Source: Acidovorax benzenivorans
GTDB lineage: Bacteria; Pseudomonadota; Gammaproteobacteria; Burkholderiales; Burkholderiaceae_C
Direction of reading: 5' to 3'
Length of the DNA stretch: 64,000 nucleotides
NCBI RefSeq assembly: GCF_028680575.1
Contig: NZ_JAPCKI010000017.1
Coordinates: forward strand, 56,075 to 120,074
The position numbers and the translations under genes are program-made. Under the pieces are notes generated by a model that worked only from the letters and a program-made list of their open reading frames with translations, did not search any database and had not been told where the DNA came from. Positions 63,427 to 64,000 of the stretch are shown here, piece by piece. Position 1 is the first letter of the stretch. Each line of letters opens with the position of its first letter.

Positions 63427-64000
<574 letters not shown>

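Overview
The window looks like chromosome of a betaproteobacterium of the Comamonadaceae (Acidovorax, Comamonas or Delftia type). The housekeeping block is GC-rich and has the gene order and protein families expected there (lpxH, two cyclophilins, cysS, accA, tilS, tRNA-Ser). It also carries at least one copy of a short palindromic repeat that I remember from Comamonadaceae genomes. Everything here is read from sequence alone; family names come from recognised motifs, not from searches.

Layout. Positions 1-16,564 are ordinary core genome: an NHL-repeat lipoprotein, a TetR/DoxX divergent pair, a threonine-dehydratase-type lyase with a YheO-type regulator, MtfA-like peptidase, LpxH, PpiB, PpiA, an L,D-transpeptidase, a TPR protein, CysS, an AlkA-type glycosylase, AccA, a chemoreceptor, TilS, and tRNA-Ser(GCU). 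A short tail resembling aspartokinase (lysC) lies between tilS and the tRNA, where I would expect an intact gene. From the tRNA onward the window is accessory DNA.

16.6-36 kb is a defence-like island with scars of past insertions: an IS481 transposase remnant, an RloA/RloB-like ATPase-TOPRIM pair, an HNH-like protein, gene fragments, a PP2C phosphatase with two Ser/Thr kinases (one with an FHA-like tail, one fused to a cold-shock domain), a DnaJ-type co-chaperone, a Gabija-like OLD nuclease plus UvrD helicase pair, a NERD-nuclease/helicase, and an intact IS3-family element. 36-43 kb has an IS110 remnant, a MITE-like inverted-repeat element, small membrane proteins, and a four-gene minus-strand cluster: patatin-like lipase, large lipoprotein, trypsin-like protease and muramidase-like protein. 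43.9-48 kb is a small replicative module: an AlpA-type regulator, a hairpin-rich AT-rich stretch, an HUH replication initiator and a DUF3987-type protein.

48.6-57.5 kb resembles the accessory backbone of an integrative conjugative element: lipoproteins, an XRE regulator, an H-NS-like protein behind an (TTC)18 tract, a metal-binding/hydrolase-type protein, a YqaJ-type recombinase, a DUF932 protein and a glycine-zipper protein. Several genes are followed by their own terminator. 57.9-63.4 kb is a compact biosynthetic cluster: a LysR regulator divergent from a DHA2 exporter, a 3-dehydroquinate-synthase-II-like enzyme, an ADH-synthase-like aldolase, and a PaaK-type acyl-CoA ligase or adenylating enzyme cut off by an IS3-family insertion that runs to the end of the window. 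The synthase and aldolase are the same family pair as GriH/GriI, which make 3-amino-4-hydroxybenzoate.

The most novel-looking items are the PP2C/kinase/kinase-cold-shock operon, the patatin/protease/muramidase cluster and the aminohydroxybenzoate-type cluster with its interrupted ligase.
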